Assembly: GCA_021647885.1 (NCBI GenBank)
Contig: JAKITV010000005.1
Location: forward strand, 23,069 to 87,068
Length of the DNA: 64,000 nucleotides
DNA from: Flavobacteriaceae bacterium
GTDB lineage: Bacteria > Bacteroidota > Bacteroidia > Flavobacteriales > Flavobacteriaceae
Direction of reading: 5' to 3'
The position numbers and the translations under genes are program-made. Of this stretch, positions 18,036 to 27,056 are shown piece by piece (position 1 is the stretch's first letter; each line of letters starts with the position of its first letter). Below the pieces are notes generated by a model. The model was not told the origin of the DNA. It made no database searches and saw nothing but the letters and a program-made list of their open reading frames with translations.

Positions 18036-19154
18036 CTAAATTATGGTGGATTGACCTAAATGTATGTTTGTGAAGTTAAGGTTGCTATCATTTGGGTTAT
18101 TAATAACATCTTCAATAAAATCGCCAACTTTACTGGTTGTAATATTATCGTATTTTGTATTTATATCTGGAGTTGTGATATGAAGTTTTAAAGACTTTTC
18201 AACTGCGTTTTTAATTAATTGAGCTTCTTTAAACAATTTAAAATGATCTAACAACATCGCTGCCGATAATATGGAAGCTATTGGGTTGGCAATACCTTTG
18301 CCTTTGGCTTGCGGAAACGAGCCATGAATAGGCTCGAACATAGCGTATTTGTCTCCAATAGATGCCGAAGCCAATAAACCAATAGAACCTCCAATAACAC
18401 TAGCTTCGTCACTTATAATATCACCAAACATATTTTCGGTAAGAATCACATCAAACTGTTTTGGATTCAATATCATTTGCATTGCTGCATTATCTACAAA
18501 CAAGAAATCTAAAGTAACATTTGGATATTGTGTTGCCATTTCGGTAACCACTTTACGCCATAGTCTAGAGCTTTCTAAAACATTAGCTTTATCAACTAAA
18601 GTTACTTTGTTATTTCTAGTTTCAGCCGCTTTAAATGCTAAATGCGCGATGCGTTCAATTTCGTGTTTAGAATATTCACATAGGTCTGAAGCCGTATTGC
18701 CATCAGCACTTATGTTTTTTTCTCCAAAATAAATACCTCCTGTGAGTTCACGGTAAATACTAATATCTGTGCCTTCGATAATTTTTTTCTTCAAGGGCGA
18801 TTTACTTAGCAGTGTTTCGTAGGCTTTAACAGGACGTATGTTAGCAAATAAACCTAATTCTTTACGCAGTTTTAAAAGCCCTTGTTCTGGACGGACTTTG
18901 GCTGAAGGGTCGTTATCGTACTTTGGGTCACCAATAGCACCAAATAAAATGGCATCACTAGATTTACAAATGTTTAGAGTGCTTTCTGGTAAAGGACTGT
19001 CATGTTCATCAATAGCTATTGCACCAACTGAAGCATAATTATAAATAAACTCATGATTAAATTCTGTGGCAATAGCGTTTAATACTTTTATTGCTTGATC
19101 TGTAACTTCTGGACCAATACCATCACCTGGTAAAACAGCAATGTTTAATTTCAT
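18036..19154 (-). CDS. leuB: 3-isopropylmalate dehydrogenase
   Basis: MKLNIAVLPGDGIGPEVTDQAIKVL; LTENMFGDIISDEASVIGGSIGLLASAS. Confidence 0.96.
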   Translation of the reverse strand: MKLNIAVLPGDGIGPEVTDQAIKVLNAIATEFNHEFIYNYASVGAIAIDEHDSPLPESTLNICKSSDAILFGAIGDPKYDNDPSAKVRPEQGLLKLRKELGLFANIRPVKAYETLLSKSPLKKKIIEGTDISIYRELTGGIYFGEKNISADGNTASDLCEYSKHEIERIAHLAFKAAETRNNKVTLVDKANVLESSRLWRKVVTEMATQYPNVTLDFLFVDNAAMQMILNPKQFDVILTENMFGDIISDEASVIGGSIGLLASASIGDKYAMFEPIHGSFPQAKGKGIANPIASILSAAMLLDHFKLFKEAQLIKNAVEKSLKLHITTPDINTKYDNITTSKVGDFIEDVINNPNDSNLNFTNIHLGQSTII

Positions 19155-19218
19155 AGCAAAAATGATTTTAGGGTTTCAATAGTTTTTTTTGATTCACTTA
19201 AAATCAACATTTTCTTCA

Positions 19219-20394
19219 TTATGCTGATGCGATTTGCCTATATACTTTACTGGTTTCAATGATTTGATGAATATCAGTATCATTGATTTCTTTCTTTTTA
19301 TCGGCAAAATTCAGAAAGTTTATATAGACTTCGTCAAGCTGAAGTTTTGTTAATTCGTAACCTACATTTTTTGCTCTGTAAGCTAAGGCCGCGCGACCGC
19401 TTCTAGCTGTAAGCACAATAGCCGATTCGGTAACGCCAACATCTTTTGGGTCGATAATCTCGTAAGTTTCGCGATGTTTAATCACACCATCTTGATGAAT
19501 CCCTGAACTATGTGCAAAAGCATTAGCACCAACAATGGCTTTATTGGGTTGGGTATATATTCCCATATGGTCAGATACTAACTGACTAATGCCATAAAGC
19601 ATAGACGTTTCAATATTTGTGTCTAAATTTAAGTATGGATGTTGTTTCAATATCATGACAACTTCTTCTAAAGCAGTGTTTCCAGCACGTTCGCCAATAC
19701 CATTTATAGTACATTCAATTTGGCGAGCACCATTAATCACACCTTCAATAGAATTGGCAGTTGCTAAGCCCAAATCGTTATGGCAATGGCAAGATAAAAT
19801 TACATTTTCAATACCTTTTACATGTTCTTTAAGGTATTTCATTTTTGCTCCATATTCACTAGGTAAACAATAACCAGTAGTATCTGGAATATTTAAAACC
19901 GTTGCGCCAGCTTTTATGGCAGCTTCGCAAACTCTTGCTAAATATTCGTTATCTGTTCGTCCAGCATCTTCGGCATAAAACTCAACATCTTCAACAAACG
20001 ATTTGGCATATTTAACAGCAGCAAAAGCACGTTCTAAAACATCTTCCTGTGTAGTTTTAAATTTGAATTTTATATGAGAATCAGAAGTTCCTATTCCAGT
20101 ATGTATTCTTGGTCTTTTTGCATATTGTAAAGCTTCAGCAGCTATTTTAATATCATTTTTTACAGATCTTGAAAGACCACAAACCGTAGCATTTTTTACA
20201 ATTTTTGAAATTTCTTGAACCGATTTAAAATCTCCTGGACTAGAGACTGGGAAACCTGCTTCAATAATATCAACACCAAGATTATCTAACTGTTTAGCAA
20301 TAATTAATTTTTGTTCAGTATTTAATTTGCAGCCAGGAACTTGTTCGCCATCACGAAGTGTTGTGTCAAAAATTTGTACGTTTGAATTAGCCAT
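19219..20394 (-). CDS. leuA: 2-isopropylmalate synthase
   Basis: [64 protein letters not shown]. Confidence 0.95.
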   Translation of the reverse strand: MANSNVQIFDTTLRDGEQVPGCKLNTEQKLIIAKQLDNLGVDIIEAGFPVSSPGDFKSVQEISKIVKNATVCGLSRSVKNDIKIAAEALQYAKRPRIHTGIGTSDSHIKFKFKTTQEDVLERAFAAVKYAKSFVEDVEFYAEDAGRTDNEYLARVCEAAIKAGATVLNIPDTTGYCLPSEYGAKMKYLKEHVKGIENVILSCHCHNDLGLATANSIEGVINGARQIECTINGIGERAGNTALEEVVMILKQHPYLNLDTNIETSMLYGISQLVSDHMGIYTQPNKAIVGANAFAHSSGIHQDGVIKHRETYEIIDPKDVGVTESAIVLTARSGRAALAYRAKNVGYELTKLQLDEVYINFLNFADKKKEINDTDIHQIIETSKVYRQIASA

Positions 20395-20541
20395 TTATCA
20401 AAATAATTTTCTTAATGTTATACGAATTTATATTTTGGTTTACTCAAAAGAATGCTCGTCATTAAAGTTTTACGATGTTTAACTAATTTAGTAAGGCGTT
20501 AAGTAGTTGATAAACAGGAGTATAATGCTAATTACCACATT

Positions 20542-22104
20542 ATGACTAAAGATCAAAAAGATAATTTATTTGTATTAGTAAAGTCGCTATCAAAGTCCGA
20601 AAAGAGACAGTTTAAACTTTATGTTGGGCGATTGGGTGTTAATGAAGATTCGAAATTTTTACTCCTTTTTAATATTCTTGAAAAATTATCGTCTTATGAT
20701 GAAGCTGCAATTCTTAAGAAGGGCATTGTAAAAAAACAGCAGTTATCTAACTTAAAAGCACATCTCTATAAACAAATTCTTATTAGTTTAAGATTAAACC
20801 CTTCGCATCAAAATGTGAGAATACAAATTAGAGAGCAACTGGATTTTGCAACCATTTTATATCATAAAGGATTGTATAAACAAAGTTTAAAAATATTAGA
20901 TAAGGCCAAAACTGTAGCTATTGCTAATGAAGAAAAAAATATAGCTTACGAAATTATTGAACTTGAAAAAGTAATTGAATCTCAATATATAACCAGAAGT
21001 ATTAGTAGCAGAGCAGATGAGTTAACAATACAAGCCAAAGAAATGAGTCAGCAAAACGTTTTGGCAAGTAAATTATCGAATTTATCATTACAATTGTATG
21101 GCTTATTTTTAAAAACAGGTTATGTAAAAAACGACGAAGAAAATAAAAATATTACAAAATATTTTAACGATAGACTACCAAAACATGACATTAATACAAT
21201 GGGGTTTAGAGAAAAACTTTGGCTTTATAAATCCTATTTGTGGTTTAGTTTTTTAACCCAAGATTTTTTATCCTGTTATAAATATTCCAAGAAATGGGTA
21301 GATTTATTTTACGATAATCCTAACATGATAAAGCTGAATCCAGTATTTTTTTTAAGAGGAAATCAGTATTTATTAGAAGCCTTATTTTTTATTAGGCATT
21401 ATGAAAAATTTAGAGAGACATTATCTAATTTGGAACATATTACAAATGAAAAATGGTTTCCTAAAGATGATAACGTTGAGGGGCTAACATTTTTGCATGT
21501 ATATACCAATAAGTTTAATTTACACTTCATGGAAGGTAGTTTTCATGAAGGATTACCTATGATAAAAGATGTTTTAGAGGGTTTAAAAAAACACCAAAAT
21601 AGAATAGATGAGCATCATGTTATGGTGTTCTATTACAAAATCGCAAGTTTATATTTTGGTATTGGAGAGTATAAAAAATGCATAGCTTTTTTAGAAAAAA
21701 TTATTTCAAACAAAACTTTGCAAATGCGCGAAGATTTATTATGTTTTTCTCGAATTTTAAATTTAGTTGCACACTATGAAGCCGGATTAGATTATAATTT
21801 AGACACCTTAATTAAAAGCACCTTTAAGTTTTTGATTAAAATGGAAGATTTGTACGAAGTGCAAAAAGAAATGATTAAATTTTTAAAAGGGCTAGGCGAT
21901 ATTTATCCTCACGAATTAAAAGGAGCCTTTATTAAAATTCTCGAAAAACTTAAAACCTACGAAAATCATCCATACGAGCGGCGAGCATTCTTATATTTAG
22001 ACATTATTTCTTGGTTAGAAAGTAAGATTGAAAACAAGGACGTTAGTGAGATTATTAGGGATAAATATTTGGCTCAAATAGCTAAATTAAAAGTTAAAAA
22101 ATAA
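20542..22104 (+). CDS. Conserved hypothetical protein (helical, TPR-like)
   Basis: 520-aa ORF, helix-rich repeats, divergent from leuA. Confidence 0.7.
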   Translation: MTKDQKDNLFVLVKSLSKSEKRQFKLYVGRLGVNEDSKFLLLFNILEKLSSYDEAAILKKGIVKKQQLSNLKAHLYKQILISLRLNPSHQNVRIQIREQLDFATILYHKGLYKQSLKILDKAKTVAIANEEKNIAYEIIELEKVIESQYITRSISSRADELTIQAKEMSQQNVLASKLSNLSLQLYGLFLKTGYVKNDEENKNITKYFNDRLPKHDINTMGFREKLWLYKSYLWFSFLTQDFLSCYKYSKKWVDLFYDNPNMIKLNPVFFLRGNQYLLEALFFIRHYEKFRETLSNLEHITNEKWFPKDDNVEGLTFLHVYTNKFNLHFMEGSFHEGLPMIKDVLEGLKKHQNRIDEHHVMVFYYKIASLYFGIGEYKKCIAFLEKIISNKTLQMREDLLCFSRILNLVAHYEAGLDYNLDTLIKSTFKFLIKMEDLYEVQKEMIKFLKGLGDIYPHELKGAFIKILEKLKTYENHPYERRAFLYLDIISWLESKIENKDVSEIIRDKYLAQIAKLKVKK

Positions 22105-22182
22105 AAAAGTGAATAAATATTTGGTTTTTAAATTTTTCTGACTGAATATTTGTATTCACAAAGTTCAAAGACTTATTGAGAT

Positions 22183-22301
22183 GTTATCAAGAAAGGTGGA
22201 GGGATTAGACCCCGTGAAACCTTAGCAACCCTTTATTAGTAAAGAAGGTGCTAAATTCTACCCAGTTCTGAACTCGTTTCAGGATTTTATGGATAGATAA
22301 C
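22183..22301 (+). ncRNA. SAM-I (S-box) riboswitch upstream of the metX-like gene
   Basis: GTTATCAAGAAAGGTGGAGGGATTAGACCCCGTGAAACCTTAGCAACCC...AAGGTGCTAAATTC...GATAAC; P1 GTTATC/GATAAC. Confidence 0.93.
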
Positions 22302-22404
22302 TAAGCGAAATTGCTTTCTGTGATTTCTATTTTTTCTTCATAACATTTTCTATTAAGCATGTCAATTTTGACGCATTTGGCTTTGGTTTTAATTAAAATA
22401 AATA

Positions 22405-23400
22405 ATGAAAAAGCTTCAATATATAAATATTGATAATTATGAAACAGCAAATGGTAGTCGTTTGGATATCAATTTGTCATATCAAACATTTGGCAAGAAC
22501 TTAAATGAAGCTCCAATTGTGCTTGTTAATCATGCCTTAACAGGAAATTCCAACGTATGTGGTCAAAATGGTTGGTGGCAAGATTTAATTGGAAAGGATA
22601 AATGTATAGACACCAGCACTTATGCAGTATTGGCATTTAACATTCCAGGTAATGGTTATGATGGTATTACTGAAAACTTAATAGATAATTATAAAGATTT
22701 TAACACAAGAGATATTGCTAAAATATTTGCTTTAGGATTAGAACAATTAAATATCAGTCATCTTTTTGCTGTAATTGGAGGCTCTGTTGGTGGAGGAATA
22801 GCTTGGGAATTAGCTGCTTTGAAACCAGATCTAATTGAGTATGTTATCCCAATTGCTGCCGATTGGAAATCTACAGATTGGCTCATTGCAAATTGCTACA
22901 TACAAGATAATATTTTAAACAATTCTAATATGCCATTATCTGATGCGAGAATTCATGCCATGACATTATATAGAACACCAGAATCTCTCGCTGCAAAGTT
23001 TGGTCGCACAAAAAAAGATGTGCAATTGTTTAATGTAGAGAGTTGGTTGCATCATCATGGAAAAGTGTTAAATAAACGTTTTCAGTTGACAGCTTACAAA
23101 ATGATGAATCAAGTATTGCGAACCATAGATATTTTATATAATAGAGGTGATTTTTTAGAAGTAGCTTCAGCCATAAAATCTCATATTCATATCATTACTA
23201 TTAATTCGGATTTGTTTTTTAAATCTGAAGAAAACTGGAATACATATGTAGCTTTAAAAAGCATAAAGGAAAATGTAACCATTGGAGAAATTAAATCTAT
23301 TCATGGTCATGATGGTTTTTTAATTGAATATGAACAATTGTCAAAATTGTTAGATCCTGTTTTTCAATTCAAAACAGACAAACTAAAAGTAACTGCATAA
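22405..23400 (+). CDS. metX: Homoserine O-acetyltransferase-like alpha/beta hydrolase
   Basis: VNHALTGNSNVCG, VIGGSVGGGIAWELAALKPD, C-terminal SIHGHDGFLIEYEQL; SAM riboswitch upstream. Confidence 0.85.
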   Translation: MKKLQYINIDNYETANGSRLDINLSYQTFGKNLNEAPIVLVNHALTGNSNVCGQNGWWQDLIGKDKCIDTSTYAVLAFNIPGNGYDGITENLIDNYKDFNTRDIAKIFALGLEQLNISHLFAVIGGSVGGGIAWELAALKPDLIEYVIPIAADWKSTDWLIANCYIQDNILNNSNMPLSDARIHAMTLYRTPESLAAKFGRTKKDVQLFNVESWLHHHGKVLNKRFQLTAYKMMNQVLRTIDILYNRGDFLEVASAIKSHIHIITINSDLFFKSEENWNTYVALKSIKENVTIGEIKSIHGHDGFLIEYEQLSKLLDPVFQFKTDKLKVTA

Positions 23401-23402
23401 TT

Positions 23403-24575
23403 ATGAAAGGGAATAATAAACATATTGAAACTAAAGCCATTCGTACCCAAATAGAACGCACTCAATTTTTGGAACACTCAAATCCATTATATCTTACGTC
23501 GAGTTATATTTTTGAAGATGCTGAAGATATGAGAGCATCTTTTGCCGAGGAAAAAGAACGCAATATTTATAGCCGATTTACAAATCCTAATACATCAGAA
23601 TTTGTAGATAAAATTTGCCTATTAGAAGGTGCCGAAAATGGCTATGCTTTTGCAACAGGAATGTCTGCTGTGTTTTCGACCTTTGCAGCATTATTAAACT
23701 CTGGAGATCATATTGTGTCTGCACAATCGGTATTTGGCTCAACACATACATTGTTTACTAAATACTTGCCCAAATGGAATATTACAACAAGCTATTTTAA
23801 AGTGAATGAAGTAGATACAATTGAAAATTTAATTCAACCTAACACAAAGATTTTATATGCTGAATCACCTACAAATCCTGCTGTAGATATTTTGGATTTA
23901 GAACTTTTAGGTAAGATTGCAAAAAAGCATAATCTATTGTTAGTAATAGACAATTGCTTTGCAACGCCTTATCTACAAAACCCCATTCAATTTGGTGCAG
24001 ATTTAGTAATACATTCTGCTACAAAATTAATAGATGGACAAGGAAGAGTGCTTGGTGGCGTAACTGTTGGAAAAGCAAATTTAATTAGAGAAATTTACCT
24101 GTTTTCAAGAAATACAGGGCCAGCACTTTCACCATTTAATGCTTGGATTCTATCTAAAAGTTTAGAAACACTTGCAGTTAGAGTAGATAGGCATTGTGAA
24201 AACGCTCTAAAAGTGGCCGAATTTTTAGAACAACATAAAAATGTAAGTCTTGTAAAATATCCATTTTTAAAATCACATCCACAATATGAAGTGGCCAAAA
24301 AGCAAATGAAACAAGGTGGCAATATTGTTGCTTTCGAAATAAAAGGTGGTGTAGAAGCAGGACGTAAATTTCTGGATGCCATACAACTGTGTTCGCTTTC
24401 AGCCAATTTAGGAGATACAAGAACAATAGTAACACATCCAGCGTCAACCACACATAGTAAATTATCTAAAGAAGATAGATTAGAAGTAAGTATTACAGAT
24501 GGTTTGGTTAGAGTTTCAGTTGGTTTAGAACATATAAATGATATTATTAACGATTTAAAACAAGCATTACAATGA
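23403..24575 (+). CDS. metZ: Cys/Met metabolism PLP enzyme (O-acyl-homoserine sulfhydrylase / cystathionine gamma-synthase type)
   Basis: YSRFTNPNTSEFVDKICLLEGAENGYAFATGMSAVF; DLVIHSATKLIDGQGRVLGG. Confidence 0.88.
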   Translation: MKGNNKHIETKAIRTQIERTQFLEHSNPLYLTSSYIFEDAEDMRASFAEEKERNIYSRFTNPNTSEFVDKICLLEGAENGYAFATGMSAVFSTFAALLNSGDHIVSAQSVFGSTHTLFTKYLPKWNITTSYFKVNEVDTIENLIQPNTKILYAESPTNPAVDILDLELLGKIAKKHNLLLVIDNCFATPYLQNPIQFGADLVIHSATKLIDGQGRVLGGVTVGKANLIREIYLFSRNTGPALSPFNAWILSKSLETLAVRVDRHCENALKVAEFLEQHKNVSLVKYPFLKSHPQYEVAKKQMKQGGNIVAFEIKGGVEAGRKFLDAIQLCSLSANLGDTRTIVTHPASTTHSKLSKEDRLEVSITDGLVRVSVGLEHINDIINDLKQALQ

Positions 24576-24588
24576 ATATTAAAATAAG

Positions 24589-24596
24589 TATCTTTG
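24589..24596 (+). promoter_or_regulatory. -7-type promoter motif TATCTTTG before the Rrf2 gene
   Basis: TAnnTTTG 5 nt before ATG, implying a very short or absent 5' UTR. Confidence 0.5.
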
Positions 24597-24600
24597 TTAA

Positions 24601-25008
24601 ATGCTTTCTAAAAAGACAAAATATGGGTTAAAAGCACTAACATTTATTGCTAGAAGAATTGACAATAAACCTGTTCCAATTGCAACCATTGCAAAAAATG
24701 AAAATATTTCTCAAAAATTTTTAGAAAGTATTTTATTAACACTTCGGAAAAGCGGATTTTTAGGTTCAAAAAAAGGCAAAGGAGGCGGTTATTATCTTTT
24801 AAAAGACCCTAAAGAGATTAATATGTCTTCAGTAATGAGGATATTAGAAGGTCCAATAGCAATGGTATCTTGTGTGAGTTTAAATTTCTATGAAAAATGC
24901 GATGACTGCCCAGACGAAAATACTTGTTCAGTTTACAAATTAATGAAAGAAATAAGAGACGGCAACTTAAAAATCTATAATAATAAATCGTTGTCTGATT
25001 TGTTTTAA
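24601..25008 (+). CDS. Rrf2 family transcriptional regulator
   Basis: MLSKKTKYGLKALTFIARR; KGGGYYLLKDPKEINMSSVMRILEGPIA; CxxC Cys cluster CDDCPDENTC. Confidence 0.92.
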   Translation: MLSKKTKYGLKALTFIARRIDNKPVPIATIAKNENISQKFLESILLTLRKSGFLGSKKGKGGGYYLLKDPKEINMSSVMRILEGPIAMVSCVSLNFYEKCDDCPDENTCSVYKLMKEIRDGNLKIYNNKSLSDLF

Positions 25009-25098
25009 CAAATTATTTAATAAAATAAGTTTGGACTATTTAATAGAAATATAATATTTTAGCATAATAATCTATCATTCCGATAGGATAAATATTTA

Positions 25099-25728
25099 AT
25101 GAAAAAAATTAAGGGTTTAAATTTAGAAGAATTAAACAAAGAATTAAGGCACAAAACACCTGACGAAATAATAGATTGGGCTTTGCCTTTAACTAAAAAG
25201 AAAATTGTAACAACAAGTTTTGGTGTTTATTCGGCTGTGCTATTGAGCACTTTCTTTCGTAAGGATAAAAATATAGATGTTATTTGGTGTGATACAGGCT
25301 ATAATACACCTGAAACACATGAACATGCTAAAAATATAATTGAAAAATATCAATTAAATATCCATGTTTACCAACCACTTCAAAGTAGGGCAGTTATAGA
25401 TTCTACTTTAGGGCTGCCAGAAGTTACAAATCCAAAACATGAAGCGTTTACCGAAATTGTAAAACTGGAACCCTTCAGAAGAGCCTTAAAAGAGCATAAG
25501 CCAGAAATATGGTTTACAAATATAAGGGTAAGACAAACCCAATACAGGAACTCCCAAGGTATATTAAGCATGAGCAAAGATGGAATTCTAAAAATAAGCC
25601 CATTTTATTATTGGACAGATGGAGATTTAGATAATTATATTGAAGCTCATAATTTACCAAAAAACGAATCTTATTTTGATGTGACAAAAGTGTTGGCAAA
25701 CAGAGAATGCGGTATCCACCTTCAATAG
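25099..25728 (+). CDS. cysH: PAPS/APS reductase family protein
   Basis: KKKIVTTSFGVYSAVLLSTFF...VIWCDTGYNTPETHEHA; C-terminal ECGIHL. Confidence 0.85.
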   Translation: MKKIKGLNLEELNKELRHKTPDEIIDWALPLTKKKIVTTSFGVYSAVLLSTFFRKDKNIDVIWCDTGYNTPETHEHAKNIIEKYQLNIHVYQPLQSRAVIDSTLGLPEVTNPKHEAFTEIVKLEPFRRALKEHKPEIWFTNIRVRQTQYRNSQGILSMSKDGILKISPFYYWTDGDLDNYIEAHNLPKNESYFDVTKVLANRECGIHLQ

Positions 25729-25835
25729 TTAAAAAAAATGAGGAGTTTTAGAACTACATATTTTTTCAGCCTTAAAATTGTGTAAACAAAAAATTAATTC
25801 CTTTATTTGTACACAAGTTCAAAAACATATTGATT

Positions 25836-25975
25836 GTTATCACGAAAGGTGGAGGGAAAAGACCCTATGAAACCTTAGCAACCCTTTTACATTAAAGAAG
25901 GTGCTACATTCTTCCTTGTCCTGAACTTGTTTTCAGGATCTTTTAGTCTAATACTAAAAGTTTAAGACAGATAAC
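25836..25975 (+). ncRNA. SAM-I riboswitch upstream of metH
   Basis: GTTATCACGAAAGGTGGAGGGAAAAGACCCTATGAAACCTTAGCAACCC...AAGGTGCTACATTC...GATAAC; P1 GTTATC/GATAAC. Confidence 0.93.
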
Positions 25976-26001
25976 CAGAGTAATTTTTTCTTACTTTCCT
26001 G

Positions 26002-27030
26002 ATGACATATAGATATAAATTATCAAACATGTCAAAAATTTATCAAGCCATACAAAAACGCATTTTAGTACTCGATGGTGCTATGGGAACCATGCTTCAG
26101 CGTTATGATTTTTCTGAAGAAGATTTCAGAGGAGAGCGTTTTAAAGACTATCCAACATCTTTAAAAGGGAATAACGATTTGTTATCGCTTACACAACCTA
26201 AAGCAATTGCCGAAATACATCGCAAATACTTTGAAGCTGGAGCAGATATTGTAGAGACCAATACATTTTCTGGAACTTCCATAGCAATGGCAGATTATAA
26301 CATGGAAGATTTAGTTTATGAGCTAAACTACGAATCTGCAAAAATCGCAAAACAAGTAGCAGATGAATTTACTAATCTAAATCCTGACCAACCTCGTTTT
26401 GTTGCTGGAAGTATTGGGCCAACAAATAAAACAGCAAGTTTATCGCCAGATGTAAATAAACCTGAATATCGTGCAATTACTTTTGAAGAGTTGCGAGTAG
26501 CATACAAACAACAAACCGAAGCTTTAATAGATGGAGGTGTAGATGTATTGTTAGTAGAAACCATTTTCGATACACTTAATGCAAAAGCGGCTTTATTTGC
26601 AATAGATGAGCTTAAAGAAGAGCGAAATATTGAGATTCCAATTATGGTATCAGGTACAATAACGGATGCTTCAGGGAGAACACTTTCCGGGCAAACGGTC
26701 GAAGCCTTTTTAGCATCAATTTCTCATATTCCATTATTAAGTGTTGGCTTTAATTGTGCACTTGGTGCTGAACAATTAAAACCTTATATGCAGCGATTAT
26801 CTTATGAAACAGAGTCTTTCACTTCTGCACATCCAAATGCTGGATTACCAAATGCTTTTGGAGAATATGAGCAGACACCAAAAGAAATGCAACTATTAAT
26901 TGAAGACTATTTAAAAGAGGGTTTAATAAATATTATTGGAGGTTGTTGTGGCACAAATCCAGAACATATTAAAGCAATTGCCGAAGTCGCTAAAAATTAT
27001 GAACCTCGTAAAATTGTCATTCCTGCGTAG
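26002..27030 (+). CDS. metH: Methionine synthase N-terminal (homocysteine methyltransferase) subunit of a split MetH
   Basis: [49 protein letters not shown] at 26029 (MSKIYQAIQ) is a plausible alternative start. Confidence 0.93.
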   Translation: MTYRYKLSNMSKIYQAIQKRILVLDGAMGTMLQRYDFSEEDFRGERFKDYPTSLKGNNDLLSLTQPKAIAEIHRKYFEAGADIVETNTFSGTSIAMADYNMEDLVYELNYESAKIAKQVADEFTNLNPDQPRFVAGSIGPTNKTASLSPDVNKPEYRAITFEELRVAYKQQTEALIDGGVDVLLVETIFDTLNAKAALFAIDELKEERNIEIPIMVSGTITDASGRTLSGQTVEAFLASISHIPLLSVGFNCALGAEQLKPYMQRLSYETESFTSAHPNAGLPNAFGEYEQTPKEMQLLIEDYLKEGLINIIGGCCGTNPEHIKAIAEVAKNYEPRKIVIPA

Positions 27031-27042
27031 GCAGGAATCTCA
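27016..27042. repeat. Dispersed palindrome GTCATTCCTGCGTAGGCAGGAATCTCA overlapping the metH-N stop
   Basis: ATTCCTGC-GTAG-GCAGGAAT stem; supplies the last codons VIPA* of the ORF. Confidence 0.85.
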
Positions 27043-27056
27043 TAATTGAGAAAGGA

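Noticed and set aside
24095-24453. Overlapping antisense ORFs of 118 and 91 aa opposite metZ
   Set aside because: Two different frames open over the same stretch, both antisense to a conserved PLP enzyme; shadow ORFs
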